From NCBI GenBank assembly GCA_030765065.1, contig CM060975.1, positions 203,336,007-203,400,006 on the forward strand: a stretch of DNA of 64,000 nucleotides, given 5' to 3'. Shown here piece by piece: positions 11,621 to 22,419 of this stretch (position 1 is its first letter; every line of letters begins with the position of its first letter). A program made the translations under genes and the position numbers. The DNA is from Deroplatys truncata (lineage: Eukaryota; Arthropoda; Insecta; Mantodea; Mantidae). The notes beneath the pieces were generated by a model. It did not search any database. It had not been told where the DNA came from and saw nothing but the letters and a program-made list of their open reading frames with translations.

Positions 11621-11967
11621 CTGTTCATTTGTAACAGCGATTTTGCTCGCTGCAGCTGACTAAAACGCTTATCCACCCCTTCTGAGAAGGTTGCTTAGGG
11701 TTCAGATATGATGGTAATCCCCTTGTAGCCATCTTGGTTATGTTTTAGGGCTCCTAATGAGCTTTCCTGCGCACCCCCTTATCTTATATAATGGTAAAGC
11801 TGCTCACAAATATTTAGCTGCCCTCCGCGCTAGGCAATTAGAGGGGAGATGTGTGAACTTAAGGGCCATGGCGTTCTTCATATCCGAGTATGATGTACAG
11901 GATGTCTATGAATCCCCATCATACACCTACAGCATCCTTTGTTTTTACTTTCTCTACTACGTATAGT

Positions 11968-12170
11968 CCGTTTTGGTGGTTCAGTTAGGTGCTGGCCTTC
12001 TGATCCTAAGATCGCGAGTTCAAAACCGGCCAAGGCTTTTTGAGTGTGCTTAAAAGCGACACCCCCATGTCATAGATTTACTAGCATGTAAAAGAACCCC
12101 TGTGGGACAAAATTACGGCACACCAGTAGCGTTTACCATGGACAGAGTTGTTAATAAGCAATTTTATTTG
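11968..12170 (+). mobile_element. tRNA-headed SINE, about 200 bp
   Basis: TTTTGGTGGTTCAGTTAGG resembles an A box and GCGAGTTCAAAACC a B box. The body contains CATGTAAAAGAACCCC, related to the CGTAAAAGAACCTC block of family S2. Its flanks are TACTACGTATAGT (11955-11967) and TACTACATATTGT (12171-12183), an imperfect 13-bp target duplication within R1. Two mismatches point to an older insertion. Confidence 0.7.
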
Positions 12171-12468
12171 TACTACATATTGTAAATAGGGAAAATATAT
12201 TTCACCAGAAATATATGTTTAGTACAGCTTCCTGAACCCAAAGAAAAGCATTTTTAGAAAAACGTCTATATGTGTGCGTGTCTATGAATACCAAACTAAA
12301 ACGAAATGTCGCTTAAAAATCAAACTTGGTATTTAATGCTCCAAAATTCAACAATGTACGAAGATTTTCAAGAAAATCCCCCACTCCAAATTACTCTTAA
12401 ATGGAACATTTTTCGAAAATGTTGATTTTCTCAAAAATGGCTCTAAGGATTTTTATTATAATAACATG

Positions 12469-12820
12469 TGGCCGTGGCCGTGGCCGAGTGGTTATACCGC
12501 TTGCCTCTCACCGAGGCGGCCCGGGTTCAATCCCAGGGACCCGCATGTGGGATTTGTGGTCTGGGCCGGTTTTCTCCGGGTTCTCCGGTTTTCCCCGCCA
12601 TTCGTTCCACCCACTGCTCTATCATCACTTTTCCATTGTTCCAGTTCACCATCATTTCGTTTCGTTTCATTCGGGCTGATCACCCATCCTGAATATTCTG
12701 TCTGATCCATGAGTGTCTGCTCCTCGACGGGCCTCTGACCACAGGCACCCGCCTGTAAGTCCTGGGGGTGTAATCCTACATATGAGAAGGTTAAACAGAT
12801 AAAGGAGAAGTTTAATACAT
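12469..12820 (+). mobile_element. SINE family S1, sense copy
   Basis: The head repeats GGCCGTGGCCGTGGCCGAGTGG (a tandem CCGTGG stutter) and carries the B-box-like GGTTCAATCCC. The body follows the 36170-36549 copy, then GTGTCTGCTCCTCGACGGGC near the 3' end. TAACATG occurs at 12462-12468 and 12821-12827 as a short target duplication. The four overlapping frames at 12401-12710 are SINE by-products. Confidence 0.85.
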
Positions 12821-13390
12821 TAACATGACAAATGAACTGTATTTCTTGAATTTTCTGAGAATAGCCTCTGAAGTCTTCTTCATCTGGAGGACTTTTTCAT
12901 AACTGGTAAATCGTAAGATATATACAAAATCTTACTACACAAAAAATGTACATCTCGCCCATTTTACGTCAAATACATTTTTTGTGATGTTAAATGATTC
13001 CGAGATATTCCTGTTTCAATTCTCAAATACTTATGCTTTTCTGAAGTATTCGCTTTTTTCTTTCTTTCTGTCTTTTTCTTTTGGCCATGCAGAGAGAACA
13101 GAACTTAAAAGCCATCACATAGGGACCCTCTCTTAAAAATGTTACTATTGCTTAAAGTCTACGTATTCTTCTAAAGATGCAATAGGACAATATTTGCAAG
13201 TGTTTATCTGGATTAACATGAAATACACCGAAAAATATGCTTTTGCAAGAATAGTTTGTGCAAGTAGAGAAACTCATGCGAGTGTACACATCAGAATTTT
13301 TTTAAGTTGAACAATTTTCGAAATATCTCAAATGATATGTTACTTCTTTCCCAACTTCATTATCTGGTGGACATGCTGAAAAGTTTGCGA

Positions 13391-14315
13391 TTTTTACTTT
13401 CTCTAATAGGGAAAGTATTGTATTCCACCCAAAAATTCGATACCGAGTTTTCACCGGAAATATATGTTTTCAGACCCCCTGAATCCAAAAAAAAAAGCAT
13501 TTTTGGAAACATGTCCGTGTGTGCTTCTGTGCGTCTGTGTTTCTGTGAACTCAGAAACGAACAGTCGGATAAACACCAAACTTGGTATTGTGGTTCAGTA
13601 TCTTCCAGAGATGCGACACGAAGGTCTTCAAGAAAATTCCCCCACCCCAGATTACCCTTTACATGGAACATTTTTCGAAAATTTTTATTTTCTCAAAAAT
13701 GGCTCTAACGATTTTGATTAAAATATCATATATTTAAGATATTTTCATAACAAATAAAATGTATATCTTGAATTTTCTGGGAATGTCTCCAAAAGTATTC
13801 TTCATTGTGAACGACCTTTGCATAACTGGTAAACCATAAGAGATAGACAAAATTTTACTACACAAAAAGTGTGGATAGCGTTAAAATACACAATTTATGG
13901 CATATACATTTTTTGTTGTTGAGTGACCATTTTCGAGATATTGCTTGTTATTCCCTTAAATTTTTCAATACTTATTATCTCAAATGGGAATTCGTTATTC
14001 ATTTTTTTGCTTGGCTATGCTGTGTCAAAGAGAATAGTGCTGCACCTAGCAACCAGCTATTAAGAGATATGTCTGTGCTTATATTGCCATTGCAAATACA
14101 AATCAAGGGGAACATGGTAGGCCTTAAGCGATAGTCAAATATTTTTAGAACTGGTCGCTATGAGTAAAACGTAATTCTCTTTGCACATCAAAAGATCGTT
14201 TCTGCAAATGTTTATCTTGATTAATATGAAATAGATGGAGAATAAGAGTTTGTAAAAATAGTTTGTACAAGAGTAGAGAAAGTCATGTGAGTGTAACACA
14301 TCAGATTTTTTTATT
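13391..14315 (-). mobile_element. R1 copy, near full length
   Basis: It opens ACTTTCTCTAATAGGGAAAG with the hairpin partly lost, and ends AGAGTAGAGAAAGTCATGTG, then CACATCAGATTTTTTTA. It is one of the best preserved copies and contains an uninterrupted minus-strand frame at 13360-13671 that is partly conserved in other copies. It belongs to the subfamily whose 5' part contains TCTTGATTAATATGAAATAG. Confidence 0.8.
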
Positions 14316-14519
14316 TCCTTCAATTGTAAGAGCCCGTCTCTAAATATATCTAAACATTTGAATGTCGTTTATGCCTATTCATAGGTAAAATGCAGCTCAG
14401 ATGGAAGAATCACTTATTTACTATGATATATAATAAATGTGTATGAATTTGAGAACTCAGTGTGACTATTCGTATTAGAGATTTTTCATGCAATCAACTA
14501 AAATAAAGATCGCAATATG

Positions 14520-14667
14520 AAAAAAATCTGATGTGTTGTATTTATACGACGTTCTCTACTAACTCTTCTGTAAGCTATTCTTAGAACATATTATCTATAC
14601 TTCGGACTACTTCTTGTTATTCTAGATAAACATTCATTTCGTTGTAGATGTAAGGAAAGTACAGGCT
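14520..14667 (+). mobile_element. R1 5' fragment
   Basis: AAAAAATCTGATGTGTTGTA, then ACGTTCTCTACTAACTC and TCTAGATAAACATTC match the R1 5' end. The copy stops where a SINE begins. Confidence 0.6.
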
Positions 14668-14816
14668 GGCCCGTAGCTCAGTCAGTAGAGCACCTCGTTC
14701 CTGTGTGAGTGGTCCCGGGTTCGATTCCCGGCTGGGAGTGGGAATTTTTCTCTAGCTAAGATTACTCCCTATCTTGACCCCGGAGCCTGGAAGTAAGAAT
14801 GAGAGTGTGTATAAAA
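14668..14816 (+). mobile_element. tRNA-derived SINE head
   Basis: GGCCCGTAGCTCAGTCAGTAG is a good A-box region and GGTCCCGGGTTCGATTCCCG a perfect B-box region. The acceptor stem does not pair and the sequence runs on into a non-tRNA body, so this is a SINE head and not a tRNA gene. An S2 SINE is inserted at its right. Sequence continuing after 15093 may be the rest of its body. Confidence 0.65.
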
Positions 14817-15083
14817 TTCAATTGAGTTTTATTTATGGACGCTTTTTAACTACTGTGGTCCTTAGCGTCCCATTCTATATTGGGCGTGAAAGACAGGAAA
14901 TGTTGCTCAGAGGCCTCTTTATGAGGCTTGAGGTTCTTTTACATGCCATAAATATACGACACGGGACCACCGGCCTTACTTCTCTTACGAAGGAAGTCAT
15001 GCTAAGAATATTTAGCCCAAAAAATAACAATCGCCCTCCGCCGGGTTGGGACCCGCGACCTTGGGAATGAGCTTGTGACCTAA
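14817..15083 (-). mobile_element. SINE family S2, antisense copy
   Basis: On the plus strand it begins with the tail end TTCAATTGAGTTTTATTTAT and continues GGTCCTTAGCGTCCCATTC and GGACCACCGGCC. It ends in the antisense B box GGGTTGGGACCCGCGACC. TGTATAAAA flanks it at 14808-14816 and 15084-15092. Other copies are at 41868-42141, 48704-48989 and 54632-54897. Confidence 0.85.
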
Positions 15084-15228
15084 TGTATAAAACCCAAAGA
15101 AAATTTAGAATTCCAATGACAACTGTATAAGATTTAGCGCCATTTTAACGATAAGCATTTTGTTCCAAAGGTAAAAGGCCGCCGATATGACCACTGCAGT
15201 TAAAGGCAGGATATAAATCGAACAATTT

Positions 15229-15800
15229 AAAAAATCCTGATGTGATACATTCATAGGACGTTCTCTACCCTCTATCGTTTCTTAGTGGGTACATAAATAC
15301 TTCTTACTGAATCTGATTTTCATAATACTACATTTTAATCGAATAAACCTTTGCAGAAATAGCTACATTACACATTTCATTATAGTACAAAGGGAACAGC
15401 GACAGTCAATTGTTTAAGAACTGGACGTTATAAGTTGGTCTTAAAATTCCATGCTGAATCGCGGGAAGCAACTGAATGTTGAAAGGACTTTAAAGGAATG
15501 ACCTAAAAATGAACAACTCGAACCATTAGTAACGAATATCTCGGAAATGGCTGATGCCACAAAAAAAAAGTATTTGAAACAAATTGTGCGTTTTAAAGCA
15601 ACCTACATTTTTTGTGTAGTACGTTTTTGTCTATTGTTTAACGTTTACCAGTTATACAAGATAATACAAAATTCCTTGTGGATGAAAAAGAACTTCAAAG
15701 GCTGTTCCCAATAAATTCAAGATAAATCAAAATAAATATATTTTATTTGTCATGTTAATATCCTTAATATGTGGTGTACTTTACGTGTAATTTTACGAAG
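15229..15800 (+). mobile_element. R1 copy, 3' part missing
   Basis: The 5' end reads AAAAAATCCTGATGTGATAC, then GACGTTCTCTACCCTCTATC. The body has GAAATAGCTACATTACAC and GTTTACCAGTTATAC. This is the second subfamily, with CCCTCTATCGTTT beside the inverted-repeat core in place of CTCTTGTAC. It stops near 15800 at an (AT)n tract (15823-15841). Confidence 0.65.
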
Positions 15801-16351
15801 TAAAAATAGCTTATTAGATTTAATATATATATATATATATATTTGTTATTATGTTCTGCTATATTTTTCTAAGCTCAGTCGTGACTTTAATTCCAAATTT
15901 CCTACTTTTGCTTTACGTAATCGCACTATATTTAATGTAATAATCGCATAGTTACAAAACCTGCCCAGGTTCTAACCAACCCCTTTGCAAGCTTGTTACC
16001 CCTTGGAGGAAGGGAGAAGCACACATTCCCCGCAGGATTTAATAAACAGAGGCCGCCGGTCGGCTGGGTGAAGGATTCATATCCACGTAAACCAAACTAA
16101 GAGAACGGCAACTGACAAAGCAATAAAGGATTGCCACACCAGACAATATTTATACAACGCCGTCACATGTTATATTGAAACTGCCGCTACCAACATTCTG
16201 TTTCAAAAGCTATGATAAACCTCGTCCCGTGAGCCAGACTTACGTTTGTCAGCTATGAGGTACGAGAATTGTTCGTTCCTGAAACATACCTTAAAGGAAA
16301 GCTTCCAATCTGCATACATTGCAAGCATTTGCGTTATCGGACGAATCGATG
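15801..16351. other. Stretch without recognised gene
   Basis: It contains an (AT)n run at 15823-15841 and a moderately GC-richer block at 15960-16240 whose CACATGTTATATTGAAACTG weakly resembles 7800-7860. No gene is recognised. Confidence 0.35.
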
Positions 16352-17300
16352 TAATTAAAAAACTGTTACATTCACATGACCTTTTCTACCCTTTTTCATA
16401 TGAGAGGGAGGTACCGCATTCGGGAGGTCACGGGTTCCCGGCGACCGCACACTCTGGTCCATGGGTTTTTCGTGGTTTCCCCGGGTCCACAAGCGAATGC
16501 TGGGGTGGTTCATCTTCTACCACAACTCTCCTCCCTCTCATTTCCTACACCCATCACCTTTCTTGTGATATGTTTCAGCGTTGTAGGACCAGGCGACGGT
16601 GTTCGGTGGATTGCGGCTGGACGGTGACTTGTGTTCTATAGAGGTCTCTTCCCTGCGTCGCTGCGGAACCGCTCATTTAAGTCTCTTCTCCAAGTGGGCT
16701 CCTTCTCCGGGACGCTAGAGGTTGGTTGCTTGTGGGCAGGGACCGGGCGGCGTCGGATGCCTTCTATCTGTAAACGTTAGGCACTCCATCCATGCTTGCG
16801 CCGTCGTCATCCGGATCTGATAGCCAAAAATTATTCTCGTGAAGTTTGTTTTACTATCCACTACATTTTAGTGCACATAATCATTTGCAGAAATAGCTAC
16901 CTTACACATTACGTTATAGATACAAAGGGAACAAAAACAGTCAAATGTTTAAGAACTGGACGCTATATGCCGGCCCCAGTCCTATCGTGCAATCACAAGA
17001 AACAACTGAATGTTGACAGGACTTGAATGACAAAGTATTAGGCAGTTCGAACCATTATTAACTGGTATCTCGGATATCGCCGGTGCCACAAAAACGTTAT
17101 TTGGAATAAATTATGTTTTTTTAGAGATCTATAGTTTTGTGCACTGCGTTTGCGTCTGTCGCTTAGGTTTACCAGTTATACAAAAATTTTACAAAATTCC
17201 TTCCGAACGAAGAGGACCTTGCGGGCTGTTCTAGAAAATTTAAGATATTAATTGCATTTGTCATGTAAATATATTTAATTTATGGTATTTTAAAGCCTAA
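16352..17300 (+). mobile_element. R1 copy with inserted S3 SINE
   Basis: The 5' end is at 16352-16395 (AAACTGTTACATTCACATGA, then CCTTTTCTACCC). The body resumes after the SINE near 16840 (TTTTACTATCCACTACATTT) and runs to about 17300. The 3' hairpin end is missing. It abuts an oppositely oriented R1 copy, forming an inverted pair. Confidence 0.65.
16396..16815 (+). mobile_element. SINE family S3, sense copy
   Basis: GTACCGCATTCGGGAGGTCA, then CGGGTTCCCGGCGACCGC forms a degenerate tRNA-like head. The body phrases TTTTTCGTGGTTTCCCCGGG and GCGAATGCTGGGGTGGTT recur at 22490-22540. GC-rich within AT-rich R1. Ends are approximate. The frames at 16246-16641 and 16376-16627 are SINE by-products. 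Confidence 0.6.
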
Positions 17301-17860
17301 CTAAATTTCGAAAAGTCCATTAAATACCTAACTTGGTATTTAAGTTCAGTATTTTCTAAAACTACTTCTTACATGCAACATGTTTGGATATTTTTTATTT
17401 GATCAAAAAAGGCTCTAACGATTTTGAATAAAATATTATATATTTAAGATATATGAAAGGTAAGTTATAACGATATTTCAGGGAACAACCTATGAAGTCC
17501 TCTCCATTCGAAAGGAAATTTGTATAACTTTGCATAACTGCTGAACGTTAAAGATGTACAAAAAGTACTACAAAAAAACATAGATCTCTTTAAAAGGCAG
17601 AATATATTTCTAATAACTTTTTCTGTGCATCAGGCATATTCGAATTATCCTTTATTATTGGTTTGAATGTTTTAATACTTTGTCATTTTTTAAATTGGTG
17701 TTCCTATTCAGTTGATTATCGCAATGTCATGTATGGAGTATGGAATTTAAAAGCCAACATAATGAGACATGATTATCGATTCTCCTCTCTGTATTGCCTT
17801 TGTACCTACAACGAAATATACAAAGGTTTATCTCGATTATAGGTAGGTATATTACATTAA

Positions 17861-18362
17861 ACGCAGGGGGACACCTCGCGCACTGCGACCTGCATAGATC
17901 CATTATGGTACCACATCCAAGAGGAAAGGTGAAGCGAAGGAACTACAGAAGACTATAGGTCACATCTAGACAGGCCACAGAGACGCGCGGAATTCCCTAT
18001 CGGTCCCAAGCTCAAAGACCAGTCCCACTCTGGAGCTGCCTAGAGTGGGCGATAAGACCAGTAGATCAAGTAGCCTTCCGGCGTCAACGGGGAGTCCTCT
18101 ATCCTTGGTGAAGCATTCGTGTCATCTATCCGATACCGCCATACACCGCGAATCCTAGAAGCATATCTGAAGATGATAAAAAGACGGAATGAAAGGGAAA
18201 TGATGGAAAGGAAATCGTGGTAAATGAGAAACCACTCTTGCATTCGCCTACCGACCAGGGAAAACCAAGAAAACCCAAGGTCAGAGTGGGCGGTCGACGG
18301 GAATTGAACCCGGCGCCTCCCGAATGCGAGCTTTACACGTTACCACGGATATATCTCGCTCG
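17861..18362 (-). mobile_element. SINE family S3, antisense copy
   Basis: The minus strand begins CCGAGCGAGATATATCCGTG with CGCATTCGGGAGGCGCCGGG and the B box GGGTTCAATTCCCG. The body includes CTTGGGTTTTCTTGGTTTTC. The short frame at 18040-18243 is a by-product. The 3' part (17861-18030) is GC-rich and unique to this copy in the window. Confidence 0.6.
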
Positions 18363-18390
18363 GTTTTATCTCGACTAACATGAAGTAATA

Positions 18391-18815
18391 CAGAGTTACT
18401 CAAAAAGAAGGAACAGACTTTACATATTTATTTCTAACGAACGGCAATAGATGTCGATACGTGCGATACATCACTAAATAGAGAAGTTCAAAGTTTTATT
18501 TTATGTTTTCAAAATGAGCACCATTTGTTATGCGAGGACGACCAGTTTGCTTTTCCGTTTGCATACGCAACCATCTCTTAGGAATTTATTGTATCAATTG
18601 TAAATTTTTTATGAATAGGCTGCTCGTTGTTGAATTTAAAACGAAATGTGCATTGCAATGAAACAATGGATTCACTGTTTGCATAATGCAGCACACAAAA
18701 CGACTTTTTCTGTAGAGTCGCCATTTTCTCGTAAATAAACACAGCGCCCCTGTAGGCACTGAATGGGACTAATAGGTGGGGCTTAAAACATTGAACTTTC
18801 CTCTATTCAATGATT
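18391..18815 (+). mobile_element. Tc1-like DNA transposon remnant, one end only
   Basis: After TA (18389-18390) the sequence begins CAGAGTTACTCAAAAAGAAG, a Tc1/mariner-like terminal motif. About 425 bp follow without transposase motifs. No matching inverted repeat is seen at the right, so the element is truncated or heavily deleted. R1 resumes beyond it. Confidence 0.5.
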
Positions 18816-18905
18816 GTCATAAGCTTTCGTAAGGATACTTTGTAGAAACTATATAAAATATACGATAACTGGTAGAGAAACTCGTGTGAATGTAACACGA
18901 GATTT

Positions 18906-19616
18906 TGTTTAATGACCACATCAAATGGTACACCCTCAAAAGTTATATAGGAAAGCAAATAGAAATAATGGTGACTGTTCAATCTGTAGCCAGCGAGAGG
19001 ATGGCAGTACTCTTAACCCGCTGGTCGGTGATCATTACCAAGCAAGGAATTATTGCTGTCAGCATAGGTTGTTAAGCGTTTCCCTCTTTATGACACACTA
19101 GAAGATGATAGCGAAGAACCCAGTAACTTTAAGACACGGTAGTTTACACATTATATTGGTACTTTGTCATGCAGACAGATCTCGTTCCGTCGACATTTTT
19201 ATGGAGCTAGTGTCTGCCTTTCTGCCTTTATTCCAACCATACTAAACTTCAACATACACAATGAAAAATTCATTATAATACTTGTATCTCCCCTAAAGTA
19301 ACTGCAGTAAAACTGCTTATTTTTACTTATTTTATTGTACAGTGTGGGTATTGCTTTCTGTAGCAGTATCGATTCTCGAATTGGGACTATATAAACTACT
19401 CTGGTGGATCAAATTGTCAGATAAAGTTACACGTCTTATAGTCAGAAGTAAAGTTATAATAATGTGGGGGGTAAATACTTAAATACTTGTGATTACCTAG
19501 TCGTAATATTCAACGCTTGTTTTGCAAATTACTATTGCAACATTTATAACAGTTGATTATTATTTATAGAGGCACTTCCACTTAAAAGTAGCTAATATTT
19601 TCTTACTTTCCTCAGT
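18906..19616. other. Stretch without recognised gene
   Basis: I find no coding motif, tRNA-like box or paired terminal repeats here. Confidence 0.35.
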
Positions 19617-19731
19617 TATTACTTTCTCTACTACGTATACTGAGTAGGGGAAAGATTAGATAACGGATTTCACCGGAAATGCATATTTCGAAGTACTCTG
19701 GATCCAAATAAAGAATGTATGAAAGCATGTC

Positions 19732-19782
<51 letters not shown>

Positions 19783-20490
19783 ACGATAACTCAAAAACGA
19801 AAAGTTTTAGTTTAGTTTTAATATCCTAAAAAGATGCGACACGACGATTTTCAACAAAATCCCCCACCTTAAACTACCCTTCACATGAAACATTTTCGAA
19901 ATTATTTTTGATTTTCTAAAAAATGGCTTTAACAGTTTGATTAAAATGTCATATGTGAAAGATATTTACATTACAAATTAAATGTACATTTTGAATTTTC
20001 GGGGAATTGCCTATGAAGTCCTCTTTATTCGGAAGGAATTTCGTATAATCTTGTACAACTGCTAAAAGTTAAAGCGATAGACGAAAACGTATTACCAAAA
20101 ATGTAGATCTCTTTAAAACACACAATTTACTTAAAATAAGTTTTTCTGTGGCACAAACCGTTTCTGAGATATCCGTTATTAAAGGTTCGAATTGTTCATT
20201 TCTTGGTCATTTTCTTAGTCCTTTCAACAATCAATTGTTTCTCGCAATTGTTTGGAAGCAATCTGGAATTTTAAGGGCAGCATATAGCGTCCACTTCTTA
20301 AACATTAGCCTTCACTGTTCTCTTTGTAGGTATCTATAACGGAATGCTAATGTAGCTATTTCTTCAAAGGTTTATTTGAATTAAAATGTAGTATATAGAA
20401 AAATACGTTTGAGTAAAAATAATTTGCATACCCACTAATAAACGAGAGGATAGAAAAGGTCATGCGAATGTATCACATCAGATTCTTTTT
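19617..20490 (-). mobile_element. R1 copy with expanded (GT)n
   Basis: It starts TTACTTTCTCTACTACGTAT and ends ACATCAGATTCTTTTTAAC. The internal GT tract is expanded to a microsatellite of about 48 bp at 19733-19781. The antisense frame at 19612-19794 encodes a His-Thr run only because of that tract. The copy is of the CCTCTATCGTTT subfamily (GAGGATAGAAAAGGTCATGC at the far end). Confidence 0.75.
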
Positions 20491-20538
20491 AACTAATACA
20501 ACAAGTAGCTTGCTCGCGTTATTGCATTAAGTGCAGTA

Positions 20539-21661
20539 GGGGAAAGGTCCCTATATTGAACTAATTACGCTGAAATATTAAATAATAATTATAATTTCAA
20601 ATCAAAATTTTCAGAAATACAAGTGTTAAAGTGACAAATCCTTGCGCTATCAATATCCTCAACACAATTTAAAATTAACACAATTATCGATTAAATAGCA
20701 TTTAAAACGTGAGATGGTGTAAATCGGTTCAAATTAGGAACGTGGTCCTTAAATTGAACCACCCGTGGCTTAAAATGAGCCACATACTTTTAAGTTTAAA
20801 GTATTTTTATTAATACAAAATACACATATTTTATTGTACATTCAAAACAAATATGCTATCAGCAACAAAAGTAGAGTCCAAAATTGTGATAAGAATAGCA
20901 ATTTCCTTGAACATTTTGAATTTATATATAATGACAATCACTTAGTTTTTGGAATAGGTATTATTTGCAAATATAGAGTATTTACTAATTTTTACTCTCA
21001 TACAAAAGAGTCCAATTATACACAGTCTGCACAATAAAACACTAATTTTTGCACACTTTTGGTGAAACCATATCCTACAACTCATACAGTGGATCATTTC
21101 CATAATTTCAGACAATTCATATTCATATATTCATGTCAGCCACCGTTTTAACATGATTTTTTTAACTTAACATATTATATCGATATTTATTCACAAGATA
21201 TACTATTCGCAGTTGAACAATCCTAGAACTTCAATAGGTTTCCTAAATTGGACCCGTTCAATATAGGGTTCAAACAGTGGTTCAATTTACGAGCCACGCC
21301 ATTTTGGAAGTTCTAGCATCTATTTGACTAGGAGAGACGCTGCTTGAAAAAACGCATGCATGAATATTGTTGCTAAATAAGCACTTCATAACATGCAATA
21401 TATGTAGAGCATCTCAAACTTGCCTAATTGGTCATATAAGCTTAGCTAGATTAATCAAATATTACTTCTGAAGCACCAAAAACACACAACACTTCATACA
21501 CCTGAAACCACAGCTTAGAATGCAAAGAAGTCAACAACTCCAAGCATTCATAGCTGTACACACCACGCTTCCACTAGGATTATGGTGTCATCTGTCGAAC
21601 AGTTTGGAAAATATTGGAGCGGTTCAATTTAAGAGGCGCTTCAAATTAGGGACCTTTCCCC
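20539..21661. mobile_element. TA-flanked DNA transposon, TIR GGGGAAAGGTCCC, non-autonomous
   Basis: The terminal inverted repeats are GGGGAAAGGTCCCTATATTG on the left and the complement, ending TTAGGGACCTTTCCCC, on the right. TA occurs at 20537-20538 and 21662-21663. The 1123-bp interior contains repeated short motifs related to the ends, such as GGTTCAAATTAGGAACG and GGTCCTTAAATTGAACC near 20725-20765. Further ones are GTTCAATATAGGG and GTGGTTCAATTTACG near 21255-21295. No transposase frame is present. A TA duplication suggests the Tc1/mariner/pogo group, but the family is not identified. Confidence 0.65.
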
Positions 21662-21865
21662 TAATTATATTCTCTCTCTTTTTCTCTTTTTCTCTCTATC
21701 TCTCATTCTTTGTCCCTTTTTCCCTTTCTCTCACACTTTCCGCCTCACTCTTTCTTCTTTCGCAGTCTCTTTCTTTCTCTTTGCGCTCCCTTTCACTTTG
21801 TCTGTCTGTCTGTCTGTGTCTCTCTCTCTCTCTCTCCATACACCAACACCTCTGTCTGTCTCTGT
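21662..21865 (+). repeat. Pyrimidine-rich (CT)n/(TCTG)n tract
   Basis: About 200 bp of nearly pure C/T on the plus strand, including CTCTCTCTCTCTCTC and TCTGTCTGTCTGTCTG. Both the Leu/Ser-rich and the Arg/Glu-rich frames across it (21520-21947) are artefacts. It starts exactly at the right edge of the TA-flanked transposon. Confidence 0.85.
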
Positions 21866-22225
21866 GCAATTTATAATTAATATTTTGAAAACCAGTAGAA
21901 AAATTATTTTTTTCTGGGGTGTATATATTAATTAGTGGGTTTAACAATACACAAAGTTTTGCCTCATACTTACAGTGCTATCGTAACTATATTGTATGGT
22001 ACCAATTTACATACATAAATAATACTACTGAAAAAAAATCTTAAATTAAAGAAGCTTTGCCGCCTTGATAGTTGATAATCTTTTCATGGGCTATATACCG
22101 AGCTTTATCTGAAGAAGACCATCAAGAAGGACTAAGGGTGGTTGTGGTTGAAAGCTCTAAATTTTCCGAAGATAGTACATGGGTAATGTTTACAAGCTTT
22201 CCTTATGACATATTTTAAAAAGGGG

Positions 22226-22274
22226 ATAATAATAACAATAATAATATTATTAATAATAATAATAATAATAATAG
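22226..22274 (+). repeat. (AAT)n microsatellite
   Basis: Imperfect AAT repeats interrupted once by CAATAATAATATTATTAAT. The leucine run in the minus-strand frame at 22215-22508 comes from it. Confidence 0.9.
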
Positions 22275-22419
22275 CGTTATTTTGGTGATTTTGTTTCGCT
22301 TCCAATCGTTACAAATCTCCTTTGGCAAACCAATTAAGGTAATTTTCTGTGTGTAAGGTCGTTGCGTCATTCTTGCGTAAAAAAGTAAAGCAAACACGCA
22401 CACACACGAATTTCTAGTT

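Larger units (their letters stand above)
11944..13304 (-). mobile_element. R1 copy interrupted by two SINEs
   Basis: The hairpin end TTACTTTCTCTACTACGTAT starts at about 11945 and the far end AGTAGAGAAACTCATGCGAG lies at about 13265-13283. SINEs at 11968-12170 and 12469-12820 split it. Body landmarks (AAACTTGGTATTTAATGC, ACTCCAAATTACTC, CTGGTAAATCGTAAG) keep the family order. An R1 copy in the same orientation follows 88 bp downstream. Confidence 0.7.
17305..18905 (-). mobile_element. R1 copy with an S3 SINE and a Tc1-like fragment inserted
   Basis: The R1 body runs 17305-17860 (ACCTAACTTGGTATTTAAG, CTCTAACGATTTTGAATAAA). A short piece lies at 18363-18390 and the 5' end at 18816-18905 (GGTAGAGAAACTCGTGTGAA, then AACACGAGATTTT). 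SINE and transposon inserts separate the pieces. The 3' hairpin end is missing where it meets the opposite copy. Confidence 0.65.

Noticed and set aside
12401-12710. Several overlapping frames of 72-92 codons
   Set aside because: By-products of an S1 SINE. The same peptides recur at other SINE copies.
14669-14740. tRNA gene
   Set aside because: A and B boxes are good, but the acceptor arms do not pair and the sequence continues into a SINE body.
21520-21947. Leu/Ser-rich and Arg/Glu-rich proteins
   Set aside because: Both are readings of a pyrimidine tract.
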